A stretch of 61,199 nt of DNA, taken from assembly GCA_007244375.1 (NCBI GenBank), contig SCVW01000031.1, forward strand, positions 1 through 61,199. The letters run 5' to 3'. Source of the DNA: Smithella sp. Lineage in GTDB: Bacteria > Desulfobacterota > Syntrophia > Syntrophales > Smithellaceae. Both the position numbers and the translations under genes were made by a program. The notes under the pieces are model-generated. The model was not told the origin of the DNA. It did not search any database and was given only the letters and a program-made list of their open reading frames with translations. This document shows positions 1-7,812 of this stretch, piece by piece; position 1 is the stretch's first letter, and every line of letters starts with the position of its first letter.

Positions 1-272
1 TAAATCCGATAAACACGTTTATGATTCCAAGGATAGCCCATCCTGCGCAGGGCACGAAAACACTTCCAAAATCCCCAACGGGCATGCCGCTCAACTATTT
101 TATTCAATGCCAGGATAATATCGGCATCACGTCTAAGGTCATCCTGTGGAACTTCGTAATAAGCTGCCCGGGATAAGCCGATGCATCGACAACTTCGCTG
201 AATGGACAAATGATGCGTGCCAATCAGAAAATTAACCGCTTCCCGTTTCTCGGACAGCTTTATAATTTTTTT
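1..272 (-). CDS. IS3-family transposase OrfB, N-terminal part
   Basis: Reading on from the A8 slippery run of orfA in the -1 frame gives an uninterrupted coding stretch of about 88 codons to the window edge. It contains KLSEKREAVNFL and later RWGFWKCFRALRRMGYPWNH, typical of the region before the DDE catalytic core in IS3 OrfB. No stop occurs. The catalytic domain is outside the window on this side; the corresponding C-terminal part of another copy is visible at 60783-61199. Together the two pieces account for about 225 of the roughly 275 residues expected. Confidence 0.85.
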
Positions 273-526
273 TCAATCAAATCCTTCAGGGCACGGTTTT
301 CTAAAGCCAAATCAGCATACAAGCGCTTAAGGCGTCCCAACTCACCCTCCATCTCTTTCATTTTCTTGAGATCGGGAACCGTCATCCCACCATACTTGGA
401 TTTCCAATTGTAATAAGTTGCATCACTGATGCCGTGCTTCCGGCAAACATCCTTAACCAGTATACCGCTTTCCGCTTCCTTCAGAATTGCAAAAATCTGT
501 GTCTCGGTAAATCGTGACCCTTTCAT
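260..526 (-). CDS. IS3-family transposase OrfA
   Basis: This 88-residue protein has the usual OrfA layout: an N-terminal helix-turn-helix (residues about 8-45, containing KDVCRKHGISDATYYNWK) that binds the terminal repeats, then a leucine-zipper-like helix rich in L and E (about 50-85). A Shine-Dalgarno AGGAGG lies just before the ATG. The gene ends LIEKKL-stop right after an A8 run (266-273 on the + strand). Slipping back one base on this run enters the orfB frame, the classic IS3 programmed -1 frameshift that makes the OrfAB transposase. Confidence 0.93.
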   Translation of the reverse strand: MKGSRFTETQIFAILKEAESGILVKDVCRKHGISDATYYNWKSKYGGMTVPDLKKMKEMEGELGRLKRLYADLALENRALKDLIEKKL

Positions 527-584
527 ATGAACCTCCTGACTTTTATTTTGCCAGAAAGCTCTATTTTTAACATGTACTATTTTA

Positions 585-597
585 AGGGAAGCTTACG
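585..597. repeat. IS terminal inverted repeat (orfA side)
   Basis: Read inward this end is CGTAAGCTTCCCT, matching 12 of 13 bases of the repeat at 60772-60784. Weaker similarity continues about 12 bases further in. It sets the outer limit of the left IS copy, about 48 bp before the archease gene. Confidence 0.8.
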
Positions 598-645
598 AAC
601 GGAGCTCCACTTGTTCAATAAGCAATATTCAGTTATACTCTTCCC

Positions 646-1068
646 ATGTCGAACTACAAATTCTTTGACCATACGGCCGATATTGGTGTTGAAGTTACAG
701 GCCGGACCAGAAAAGAGCTGTTTGTGAATGCCGCCGAGGCTTTGTTTGATGTGATGATTGAAAGCAAAACCGGTGGGGAAGAAGCAAAACAGCAGAAAAA
801 AATAACGGTTGAAGGTTCGGATATTGCTGATTTGCTGATTAATTTTTTGCGGGAGCTTCTTTATCTGTTCAATGGCGAAAAGTTCATCACGGGCAATTGT
901 GAAATCATTAAGTTCACCAATAAGGAATTACAGGCGTGGCTGACAGGGGAATCATTCAATAGCAAAAAGCATTTGATTAAAACCGAGATTAAGGCGGTAA
1001 CCTATTCGGGCGCAAAGGTGGAAAAAATAAAGGCAGGCTGGAGAGCCCGCGTGATTTTTGATGTTTGA
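646..1068 (+). CDS. Archease
   Basis: A 140-residue protein of the archease family, the small metal-binding cofactor that promotes guanylylation and multiple turnover of the RtcB RNA ligase. The N-terminus carries the signature DHTADIGVEV (residues 8-17, with D8 and D12 as likely metal ligands), followed by the helix AALFDVMIE and the LLINFLRELLYLF segment; the conserved C-terminal Asp is in VIFDV. Length is normal for the family. rtcB follows 211 bp downstream on the same strand, the usual partnership, but the gap contains dispersed repeats, so co-transcription is not certain. The gene begins about 48 bp after the IS end, so its promoter may have been altered by the insertion. Confidence 0.95.
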   Translation: MSNYKFFDHTADIGVEVTGRTRKELFVNAAEALFDVMIESKTGGEEAKQQKKITVEGSDIADLLINFLRELLYLFNGEKFITGNCEIIKFTNKELQAWLTGESFNSKKHLIKTEIKAVTYSGAKVEKIKAGWRARVIFDV

Positions 1069-1079
1069 CAAAATCCGTG

Positions 1080-1245
1080 ACTGGATGTCATTCCGAATCC
1101 CGACGCGTCGGGGTGAGGAATCTTAATAATTACCAGCAAAGAAAAGATATCTCCCTCTGGTCGATATGACATATTGTATAGATATTTATGAGACATTACA
1201 TTAGATTGCCACGCCGTCTGAGAGACGGCAATGACAAAAAGGTGT
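1080..1245. repeat. Dispersed short palindromic repeats between archease and rtcB
   Basis: Two small palindromic units lie here: one around 1087-1125 with CCCGACGCGTCGGG, and one around 1205-1236 with CCGTCTGAGAGACGG followed by CAATGACA. They belong to the TGTCATTCC.../...GGAATGACA class of repeats also seen near 2795, 8310, 9715, 9970 and 45630. Confidence 0.6.
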
Positions 1246-1279
1246 TGTGATATAGCATATATTTTGAAGAGAATTCATT

Positions 1280-2722
1280 ATGTCTGGAATTATTTTAGAA
1301 AAATTAGATGATAATCGGTGGCTGCTTCCCCAAACAGGAGGCATGAGGGTGCCGGGGATGATCTACGCCAATGAAAAAATTTATCAGCTTTTAAAAGGCG
1401 ACGAAAGCGCGAAACAGGTAGCAAATGTCGCGCATCTGCCGGGGATCGTTAAATACTCTTTGGCGATGCCCGATGTCCACTGGGGCTACGGCTTTCCCAT
1501 CGGCGGCGTGGCGGCTTTTGATCTGGATGAGGGAATTATTTCTCCGGGCGGCGTGGGCTATGATATCAACTGCGGCTGCCGTTTGATGATCACGAATTTA
1601 ACGCTGGGTGATATTAAAGAAAGACTCAGAGATTTAACCACAGCCCTGTATCAGCATATCCCCTCCGGTGTCGGCTCGAAAGGTTCGATAAAATTATCCG
1701 GCAAGGATCAGAAAAAGGTTCTCGAGGAAGGTGCGGCTTGGGCGGTCAAAGCTGGTTTCGGTTTACATGAAGACCTGGAGACAACGGAAGACGGCGGCGC
1801 CATCGTCGGAGCCGATCCGGAGCAGGTATCGGCACGGGCTCTGGAACGTGGCAAACAGCAACTGGGCACATTGGGTTCGGGCAATCATTTTCTGGAAATC
1901 GAGGTTGTGCAGGAAATATTCGATGAAGCTGCCGCTCAATCCTTTGGCTTGCATAAAGGGCAGATCGCCGTGATGATTCACACCGGATCGCGCGGTCTGG
2001 GTTACCAGATTTGCGATGACTATTTGGCCATGATGGTCAAACACGCAAACGAAACGGGCATTGCGCTTCCGGACAGGCAACTGGCCTGCGCTTATCTTAA
2101 GTCGGGAAGAGGCAAAAACTATCTGGCGGCCATGGCCTGTGGCGCCAATTACGCTTGGGCGAACCGTCAGATACTGATGCACAAAACACGGGAAGTCTTT
2201 GAAAAAACGTTGCGGATGTCGCCACGGGACGTAAACATGAGGCTGGTTTACGACGTCTGTCATAACATTGCCAAGATTGAGGAATTCAACATAGGCGGAA
2301 CAATAAAAAAACTTTGCGTTCACCGCAAGGGTGCGACGCGCGCTTTTCCCGCCGGACACGAGGCAGTTCCTGAACGCTATAGAAAAGTCGGTCAGCCGGT
2401 ACTGATTCCCGGTGATATGGTCAGCGGCTCTTATGTTCTGGTGGGTCAGGAAAAAGCGATGGAAGAAACTTTCGGCAGCGCCTGTCACGGAGCGGGAAGA
2501 GTAATGAGCCGCTCGCAGGCAATAAAATCCAGCCGGGGACGCTCGATTGCCCGTGAGCTGTCGGAAAAGGGTGTTTTGGTCATGGCTGGCTCCAAAGGAA
2601 CGCTCAACGAAGAAATGCCCGAAGCGTATAAAAATTTGCAGGATGTCGTGCAGGTGATGCACGATTCGGGAATTGCACGTAAGGTAGCAAGGCTAAAGTC
2701 CCTTTCTTGTATTAAGGGATAA
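1280..2722 (+). CDS. rtcB: RtcB RNA-splicing ligase (3'-phosphate/5'-OH)
   Basis: A 480-residue RtcB, which joins RNA 3'-phosphate or 2',3'-cyclic phosphate ends to 5'-OH ends using GTP and Mn2+. All key residues can be read: D95 and C98 in GVGYDINCGC, N202/H203 in LGSGNHFLEI, H234 in HTGSRGLGYQ, H329 in CHNIAK, and H403 in SACHGAGR, the histidine that becomes guanylylated. Numbering is almost identical to the archaeal Pyrococcus enzyme, so it is full length. With archease just upstream it should form the archease-dependent RNA repair system. In this group the substrates are unknown; tRNA or rRNA healing after ribonuclease damage is the family inference. Confidence 0.97.
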   Translation: MSGIILEKLDDNRWLLPQTGGMRVPGMIYANEKIYQLLKGDESAKQVANVAHLPGIVKYSLAMPDVHWGYGFPIGGVAAFDLDEGIISPGGVGYDINCGCRLMITNLTLGDIKERLRDLTTALYQHIPSGVGSKGSIKLSGKDQKKVLEEGAAWAVKAGFGLHEDLETTEDGGAIVGADPEQVSARALERGKQQLGTLGSGNHFLEIEVVQEIFDEAAAQSFGLHKGQIAVMIHTGSRGLGYQICDDYLAMMVKHANETGIALPDRQLACAYLKSGRGKNYLAAMACGANYAWANRQILMHKTREVFEKTLRMSPRDVNMRLVYDVCHNIAKIEEFNIGGTIKKLCVHRKGATRAFPAGHEAVPERYRKVGQPVLIPGDMVSGSYVLVGQEKAMEETFGSACHGAGRVMSRSQAIKSSRGRSIARELSEKGVLVMAGSKGTLNEEMPEAYKNLQDVVQVMHDSGIARKVARLKSLSCIKG

Positions 2723-2792
2723 TGCCTTACCCCTGGAAATATTTTGCATGCTGATGTAAGAAGAATTGAAAGATTTGCATAACACCCGCTCG

Positions 2793-2895
2793 TGTCATTT
2801 CGAGGATCGTAGAGACGAGAAATCCATGTCCCGAGCGTAGCGAGGGATCTTTAAGATTTCTCATCCCGACACATCGGGATTCGAAATGACAAATT
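2793..2895. repeat. Dispersed palindromic repeat
   Basis: This intergenic unit begins GTGTCATTTCGAGGATCG and ends GGGATTCGAAATGACAAA, so its ends are inverted copies of each other, with an inner palindrome CCCGACACATCGGG. A very similar unit is at 9711-9790, including the shared TTTAAGATTTCTCATCC. Confidence 0.7.
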
Positions 2896-2943
2896 AATCA
2901 TGGTGCAAAGATTTCGCAGTGAAAACAATTCCGGGAGAGGGTA

Positions 2944-3258
2944 ATGACGGAAATCATTTTTGATGAAAATGAAGATTGGGATAAAAGAATATTGTGCAGT
3001 GATGAAAGCTGCATTGGGATAATAGGCCCTGATGGTAAATGCAAAGAATGCGGCAAGCCTTATGAGGGAAAACTGCTGGCAGAGCCGGTTGCAGATGATG
3101 TTCATACAGTTGCCGCAGAAGAACCACAACAAGTTTTAGCAGATGCCGAAACGGATGACTGGGATAAAAGAGTATTATGCAGCGATGGGTCATGCATCGG
3201 TATCATCGGCCCCGATGGAAAATGTAAGGAATGCGGTAAACCCTATAATTATAAATAA
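2944..3258 (+). CDS. Small protein with two tandem Cys4 motifs
   Basis: A 104-residue hypothetical protein made of two nearly identical units joined by an acidic, Ala/Glu-rich linker (about residues 42-70). Each unit reads DWDKR-x-LCSD...CIGIIGPDGKCKECGKPY, giving Cys pairs at 18/23 with 33/36 and at 79/84 with 94/97 (C-x4-C...C-x2-C). This pattern suggests a small zinc ribbon or rubredoxin-like knuckle in each half; metal identity and function are not known. GGGAGAGG before the ATG is a good ribosome-binding site. It lies 3 bp before the first acyltransferase gene, so the two are probably co-transcribed. The internal duplication is recent enough that the DNA is also similar. Confidence 0.8.
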   Translation: MTEIIFDENEDWDKRILCSDESCIGIIGPDGKCKECGKPYEGKLLAEPVADDVHTVAAEEPQQVLADAETDDWDKRVLCSDGSCIGIIGPDGKCKECGKPYNYK

Positions 3259-3261
3259 ATT

Positions 3262-4146
3262 ATGCCTGTTGAAAAAACGAAGACAACCAGTGTTTTGCTA
3301 TGTGTTTTCCGATGTGTTCCGCTAAGTGTACGCAAAATATTACTTAAATTCTTCTTCCGGCTTTTCTACCTTTTCGGTTCCAAAAACCGTTTGATAGTGC
3401 TGGATAATCTTCAACATTCTTTTCCGGAAAAGGATTTAAAAGAAATAATCGGAACTGCCAAAGGGGTCTACCGTCATTTTGCCATTGTGGCTGCTGAATT
3501 TTTCAGTCTGCCCTCTATAACCAAAGAAAATATTCACCAGTGGGTGGAATTGGAAGGTCTGGAAAATTATCAGGCGGCAATTGCCAAGGGCAAAGGAGCT
3601 CTTTCGATAGTTGCTCATTTTGGTAATTGGGAACTGATGACTATAGCTGTTCCTTTGTATCTCAAACCAATGCAAATTGTTTACCGGCCAATAGATAGTC
3701 CGGTTATTGATAACATGGTTGAATATGTACGGACTATGCACGGGAACGAATTGATTCCCAAAGGCGGATCGGGTAAACGGATTATGGAATTGTTACAGGA
3801 GAAGCAGATAATAGGTATTCTCAGCGACCAGAATGTTGCCGCTTATGAAGGAGTCTTTGTTGATTTTTTCGGCCGTCCCGCCTGTACCGGTGTGGGGCTG
3901 ACGGTAATGGCCATGCGCTCCGGCGCGCCGGTGATTCCGGCTTTTATGGCCAGACAAAAATCAGGTAAATACAAACTTATCCTTAAGCCTGCTATGGAGG
4001 CTGTTTGTACGGATAATTACGAAGCGGACTTACGGGTAAATACTCAGCGTTTCACAAAATCCATAGAAGACATTATTCGCGAATATCCGGACCAGTATTT
4101 CTGGTTCCACCAGCGATGGAAAACGAAACAGTACCAAAAGTATTAG
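3262..4146 (+). CDS. LpxL/HtrB-like lysophospholipid acyltransferase
   Basis: A 294-residue member of the bacterial lipid A acyltransferase family (LpxL/HtrB), inner-membrane enzymes that add a secondary acyl chain to lipid A or a related glycolipid. Evidence: an N-terminal hydrophobic stretch (about 10-40), the catalytic H-x4-E motif HFGNWE (H119, E124), the acceptor-site segment YRPIDSPVIDNMVE, the SDQN and FFGRPA motifs, and the family C-terminus YFWFHQRWKTK. It ends at the normal place for the family. The gene directly downstream is a close paralogue with a GGDEF domain added, so this is one half of a tandem duplication. The exact acceptor lipid cannot be told from sequence. Confidence 0.9.
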   Translation: MPVEKTKTTSVLLCVFRCVPLSVRKILLKFFFRLFYLFGSKNRLIVLDNLQHSFPEKDLKEIIGTAKGVYRHFAIVAAEFFSLPSITKENIHQWVELEGLENYQAAIAKGKGALSIVAHFGNWELMTIAVPLYLKPMQIVYRPIDSPVIDNMVEYVRTMHGNELIPKGGSGKRIMELLQEKQIIGILSDQNVAAYEGVFVDFFGRPACTGVGLTVMAMRSGAPVIPAFMARQKSGKYKLILKPAMEAVCTDNYEADLRVNTQRFTKSIEDIIREYPDQYFWFHQRWKTKQYQKY

Positions 4147-4177
4147 CAATAATATCAGAAATCAGAGATAAAAATTC

Positions 4178-5524
4178 ATGACTGTTCAACCGACAAGAAC
4201 GACAAAAATAATGCTGTTTGTTGGCCACTATATCCCCCTGTTCGTGCGGAAGGGATGCTTTATAAGCTTATTTATGCTTTTTTACCATCTGGGAACCAAA
4301 AACAGATTGATAACCCTGCATAATCTCCTGCGCTCTTTTCCGGAAAAGGACTTAAAGGAAATAATAAGAATTGCCAAAGGAGCCTACCGTCACTTTGCCA
4401 CTGTAGCCGCTGAATTCTTCGATATGTCTTATGTTACAAAAAAGAATATTCATAAATGGGTGGAAGTGGAAGGTTTGGAAAATTATGAGGCAGCCATTGC
4501 CCAAGGCAAAGGTATCCTTTCCATTGTTGCTCATTTTGGCAACTGGGAATTATTGCCATTTGGTGTTCCCATCTATGCCAAAGCGATTAATATAGTCTAC
4601 CGGCCTCTGGATAATCCGATAATCGATAATATGGTGGAATACGTACGAACCTTGATGGGCAATACATTGATTCCCAAAGGGGGATCGGGGAAAAGAATTC
4701 TGGAATTATTAAAAGAAAATCAAATTGTGGGTCTTCTCAGCGATCAGAATGTTGATTTGCAGGAAGGAGTGTTTGTCGATTTCTTCGGCCGTCCCGCCTG
4801 TACCGGTAAAGGACTGGCGGTTATGGCCATACGTTCCGGTGCACCTGTAATCGCACTTTTTCCGGCCAGACAAAAATCGGGCAAATACAAAGCCATAGTG
4901 AAACCGGCAATTGAAGCAGTTAACACAGGTGATTATGAAGCGGATATTGTAACAAATACTCAACGATTTACAAACATCATTGAAGAAATTGTTCGTGAAT
5001 ATCCAGAGCAGTGGTTCTGGTTTCATCAGCGCTGGAAAACAAAACCATACCAACCGCAATTTTATCAATCCAGAGAATTTTACGCGCAGTTGGAAAAAGA
5101 AGTGGAGCTGGCCAGCCTCCATGAACAACCGTTAACTGTAATGCTGATTGATATCGACAAGCTCAAGGCATTCAGCGACACATACGGCCATGTTGAGGGA
5201 GAAAACGTGTTTACACGACTCCATGCCTTGGTAACCCGATGCCGGGGAGAAAGTTATTTATCCTACTGGTTCGGCAATGATGAATTTACGATGATAATGC
5301 CGGCAACTACAAAAGAGACAGGAATGTTAACGGCACAAAAAGTACAAGAGGAATTGAAAAAAGAAATTTTTGCTCCTACGTCGGGCAAAGAAGTTCATGT
5401 AACGGTTAGCATAGGCCTCGCGCAGTACAAATTGGAAGAAGACAGGAAATCATTTTTTTATCGGGTAAAAAAACTGATGCTCCAGGCCAAACAGGAAGGC
5501 AGAAACAGGATTTGCGCGGAGTAA
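4178..5524 (+). CDS. LpxL-like acyltransferase fused to a GGDEF-type domain
   Basis: A 448-residue two-domain protein. Residues 1-295 are a full acyltransferase close to the neighbour at 3262-4146, with H119/E124 in HFGNWE and the same FWFHQRWKTK end. Residues about 297-446 are a diguanylate-cyclase-like domain: VMLIDIDKLKAFSDTYGH (D325, D327 would bind metal), and the signature loop is FGNDEF (366-370) instead of GGDEF. The upstream inhibitory RxxD site is absent. Inference: a lipid A acyltransferase whose activity or location is tied to a nucleotide-binding, possibly inactive, GGDEF module, or a cyclase with an altered loop. PilZ and HD-GYP proteins elsewhere in the window show that c-di-GMP signalling occurs in this organism. 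The domain join is in one frame with no sign of an assembly error. Confidence 0.88.
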   Translation: MTVQPTRTTKIMLFVGHYIPLFVRKGCFISLFMLFYHLGTKNRLITLHNLLRSFPEKDLKEIIRIAKGAYRHFATVAAEFFDMSYVTKKNIHKWVEVEGLENYEAAIAQGKGILSIVAHFGNWELLPFGVPIYAKAINIVYRPLDNPIIDNMVEYVRTLMGNTLIPKGGSGKRILELLKENQIVGLLSDQNVDLQEGVFVDFFGRPACTGKGLAVMAIRSGAPVIALFPARQKSGKYKAIVKPAIEAVNTGDYEADIVTNTQRFTNIIEEIVREYPEQWFWFHQRWKTKPYQPQFYQSREFYAQLEKEVELASLHEQPLTVMLIDIDKLKAFSDTYGHVEGENVFTRLHALVTRCRGESYLSYWFGNDEFTMIMPATTKETGMLTAQKVQEELKKEIFAPTSGKEVHVTVSIGLAQYKLEEDRKSFFYRVKKLMLQAKQEGRNRICAE

Positions 5525-5639
5525 AGTTTAAAATAATAGTGTGAAAAGTAAATGGTGAAAAAGTTAATGTAAGAATATTTGATAATTAAGTATTGTGTCC
5601 CAGGAATTTCCTGTCCAATTAATAGATAGTAAAAAAAAA

Positions 5640-6587
5640 TCAGGAGATAGTTGCCACTTTAGCTAAGTCATCAATATTGTAATTTCTTGTTACGTTGGCC
5701 AGGACTATTAATTCATCTATTAAGTTTAAGGTTGTTGCGGGGCAAAGCATATCGCCGGTGTTGTCCGATCCTACTTTAACTTCAATTCCTGCACTTACGA
5801 AATCCCAGACCCTGGCAATACAATTATGTGTTGGTGCCAAGACATCTCTATACTGGAACATGCTTATTGCTCCTGAAGGGCAGGTGATAATTTTGATGTC
5901 ATTTTTCAGAAGTCTGTCAACAAGGGCAAAAAATCTTGTTTCACTGTAACTTGAAGGAGAAATAACATGTACAGCCCATGCTCCCCGGATGCCGTGCGCT
6001 TCCATTACATCACATAAAATTTCTGTTCCATTTTCCGAAGGAATATTTTTTTGATCCAGATGAAAATGGGGTGTCTTGTTAAATTGTGTCGCAATATTAA
6101 AAGTTTTTTCAATGTCTCCAATAAAGTCTCCGTGGATATCAGGCAGCGAACATATAAAATCGACATATTTGGCAGCGTCGTAAAGTAATTCAAAATTTTC
6201 TGTAGACATTGTATATGGGCAATATGCACCAAGGCGTAAATCAAGCAATTTTTTATATTTATTGCGTAATACAGTAAATATTTTTAAACTATCTAATCCT
6301 ATTTCATCAAAAATATCGACGCACGTATCAGCTCTTATTGTTCCGTAACTAATGAGCTCTTCAATACATGCTTCTATTCTGGGCTGAGAATATTTGCAGG
6401 AAGCCTGTGTTCGGTAAAGATCCCGTATTTTTAAATGTTTTTCGTCCAGAGATAAATGGGTTTCATCTATATTCTCAAGCGTGTTTGATCTGCCGATATG
6501 TAAATGGGCATTGAATAAACCACCGCGAAGCTTGATGCTGCTTATCAATTTTGATATAAAAAAGTTATTTGATTTCATAATATCCAT
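5640..6587 (-). CDS. Cytosine-deaminase-like metal-dependent amidohydrolase
   Basis: A 315-residue amidohydrolase-superfamily protein. Metal and catalytic residues follow the CodA (cytosine deaminase) pattern: H28/H30 in NAHLHIG, H174/H176 with D178 in HFHLDQ, H207 in WAVHVIS and D275 in VGSDNTGD. Substrate could be a cyclic amide or amidine; cytosine itself is not assured. It is about 100 residues shorter than typical CodA and stops at KVATIS, where relatives continue into a C-terminal beta-sandwich, so it may be naturally short or truncated. Its start overlaps the end of the CoA-transferase beta gene by 23 bp, implying translational coupling in a three-gene operon. Base composition is AT-rich. 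Confidence 0.75.
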   Translation of the reverse strand: MDIMKSNNFFISKLISSIKLRGGLFNAHLHIGRSNTLENIDETHLSLDEKHLKIRDLYRTQASCKYSQPRIEACIEELISYGTIRADTCVDIFDEIGLDSLKIFTVLRNKYKKLLDLRLGAYCPYTMSTENFELLYDAAKYVDFICSLPDIHGDFIGDIEKTFNIATQFNKTPHFHLDQKNIPSENGTEILCDVMEAHGIRGAWAVHVISPSSYSETRFFALVDRLLKNDIKIITCPSGAISMFQYRDVLAPTHNCIARVWDFVSAGIEVKVGSDNTGDMLCPATTLNLIDELIVLANVTRNYNIDDLAKVATIS

Positions 6588-7089
6588 TTTCAGTTACGAC
6601 AATGTCGGCTATGTGTTTGCCGGAAACAGGTATGCTTAATTTACTAACAAAACGCCGTTGGGGAATAACAAAGATTTTTTTTTCAACATAGGAATAGATA
6701 TCCAGAGATCCACCATATCCCCAAAGCCTTGTATGTGTGGCATGACAAGCAACGTTGCCGGAAAGATCAACCTCCAATGCGCCGAGAATTGCGTTTTTTA
6801 TCCTTCCGCTTCTGATCAGGCTGAAAATGAAAGCACTGTCGAAAATGGAACCACCTTCACGAAGCCCTATTTTTTTCCTGCTTGCATCAATAATTGTTTC
6901 CGTGCCGCAGGAGAACGGACATGCGCCGATTATTCCTGTTTCGTATATCACCCAGCAATCTTTGTCATTTAAAAATTTCAAACATTTGGTAGGTATTCCG
7001 GCTCCCAGGACAACAGAACTGCCTTCGGTAATAATGCTTGCCGCTTTTTTGGCTATTGTAATTTTATCTTTTAAGGATATAGTCAACAT
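6565..7089 (-). CDS. CoA-transferase family, beta-subunit-like
   Basis: A 174-residue protein resembling the beta subunit of 3-oxoacid CoA-transferases (AtoA/ScoB). The conserved catalytic glutamate lies in VIYETGIIGA (E50), where canonical enzymes have SENGxxG; SVVLGAGIP, REGGSIFDSAF and GALEVDLSGNV match family blocks. It is shorter than usual (about 215 residues) and divergent, so the CoA acceptor is unknown. It overlaps the alpha-subunit gene upstream by 26 bp and the hydrolase downstream by 23 bp. The context suggests CoA activation of an acid linked to the ring-opening or deamination product of the third gene; this is inference. Confidence 0.78.
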   Translation of the reverse strand: MLTISLKDKITIAKKAASIITEGSSVVLGAGIPTKCLKFLNDKDCWVIYETGIIGACPFSCGTETIIDASRKKIGLREGGSIFDSAFIFSLIRSGRIKNAILGALEVDLSGNVACHATHTRLWGYGGSLDIYSYVEKKIFVIPQRRFVSKLSIPVSGKHIADIVVTENGYYEIK

Positions 7090-7645
7090 AAATTCCCGGC
7101 ATCATTCTTTCATGTAATTTTAGTTTTACAGGGTATTTATCGACTTCCACGAGCGTTTCTTTGCCTGCCATGAGCATAATAGGATTAAAGTTTTTATCTG
7201 TTCCGTCGTAAAAAAGGTTACCGTATATGTCTGCTTTGGCTGCCTTTACTAATGAATAATCTGCATAAATAGATTCAGTGTGCCGATAATTGTCAAGAAT
7301 TTTTTCGTGAAAGCCTTTAATTTTTGATGCTCCGGTACGTATGCTTTCAGCAAGAGATCCCTGAGGTAAAAAAATCAATTCAATATCCGAGAGATAAGCT
7401 TCCACTTCTTTATTTTGTCCGACAAAAGAACATATCAATTTTGATACCTTGCCATTTTTCAACAAAGGATAAATGCCCGACTTTTTCGTGCCGGTATCGT
7501 TTGTTATTATGGTATGATTTTTAGATTTTGATCTTGCCAGCATTTCAATCAGTTTCATCGGAACACCTGTTCCTCCAAAACCGCCTATTAAAAAAACACA
7601 AGAATCAACATCAAAAAAGAAATCAGAAACTACTTCATGAGGCAT
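7064..7645 (-). CDS. CoA-transferase family, alpha-subunit-like
   Basis: A 193-residue protein resembling the alpha subunit of 3-oxoacid CoA-transferases (AtoD/ScoA). It has the glycine-rich CoA/oxyanion loop LIGGFGGTGVPMKLIEML near residues 18-35, the NDTGT block and the LPQGSLAESIRTG segment; SLVKAAKADIYGNLFYDG aligns with the family DxxGN region. It is about 25 residues short of typical AtoD. First gene of the three-gene operon, with a weak AGGAT ribosome site; nothing else is encoded in the 167 bp upstream. Substrate not determined. Confidence 0.78.
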   Translation of the reverse strand: MPHEVVSDFFFDVDSCVFLIGGFGGTGVPMKLIEMLARSKSKNHTIITNDTGTKKSGIYPLLKNGKVSKLICSFVGQNKEVEAYLSDIELIFLPQGSLAESIRTGASKIKGFHEKILDNYRHTESIYADYSLVKAAKADIYGNLFYDGTDKNFNPIMLMAGKETLVEVDKYPVKLKLHERMMPGIYVDYILKR

Positions 7646-7812
7646 ATTACAAATCCTAAAAGTGTTTTTGCAAAAGCAAGCTTTTGTAATATACAGACAG
7701 GAAAAATGTAATGAAACAAAATTCTAAAACACAATATAATAACTTATATTTATTGATATAATTAGACAAATTGTAAAAGGATTTTCTGTTAATTCAACTA
7801 TTAATGCAAACT

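Larger units (their letters stand above)
1..597 (-). mobile_element. IS3-family insertion sequence, 5' part (cut by window edge)
   Basis: The outer end carries a terminal inverted repeat (AGGGAAGCTTACG at 585-597). A near-identical repeat, TGTAAGCTTCCCT, lies at 60772-60784 on the other partial copy, so both ends of the window hold the same element in the same orientation. orfA and the first part of orfB are present here and the rest of orfB lies beyond base 1. The OrfA and OrfB sequences suggest the IS407-like branch of the IS3 family; the exact IS name is not known. Confidence 0.9.

Noticed and set aside
1763-2662. Long (299-codon) minus-strand open frame opposite rtcB
   Set aside because: It is a shadow of a long GC-balanced gene; no domain, no ribosome site, and rtcB is certain.
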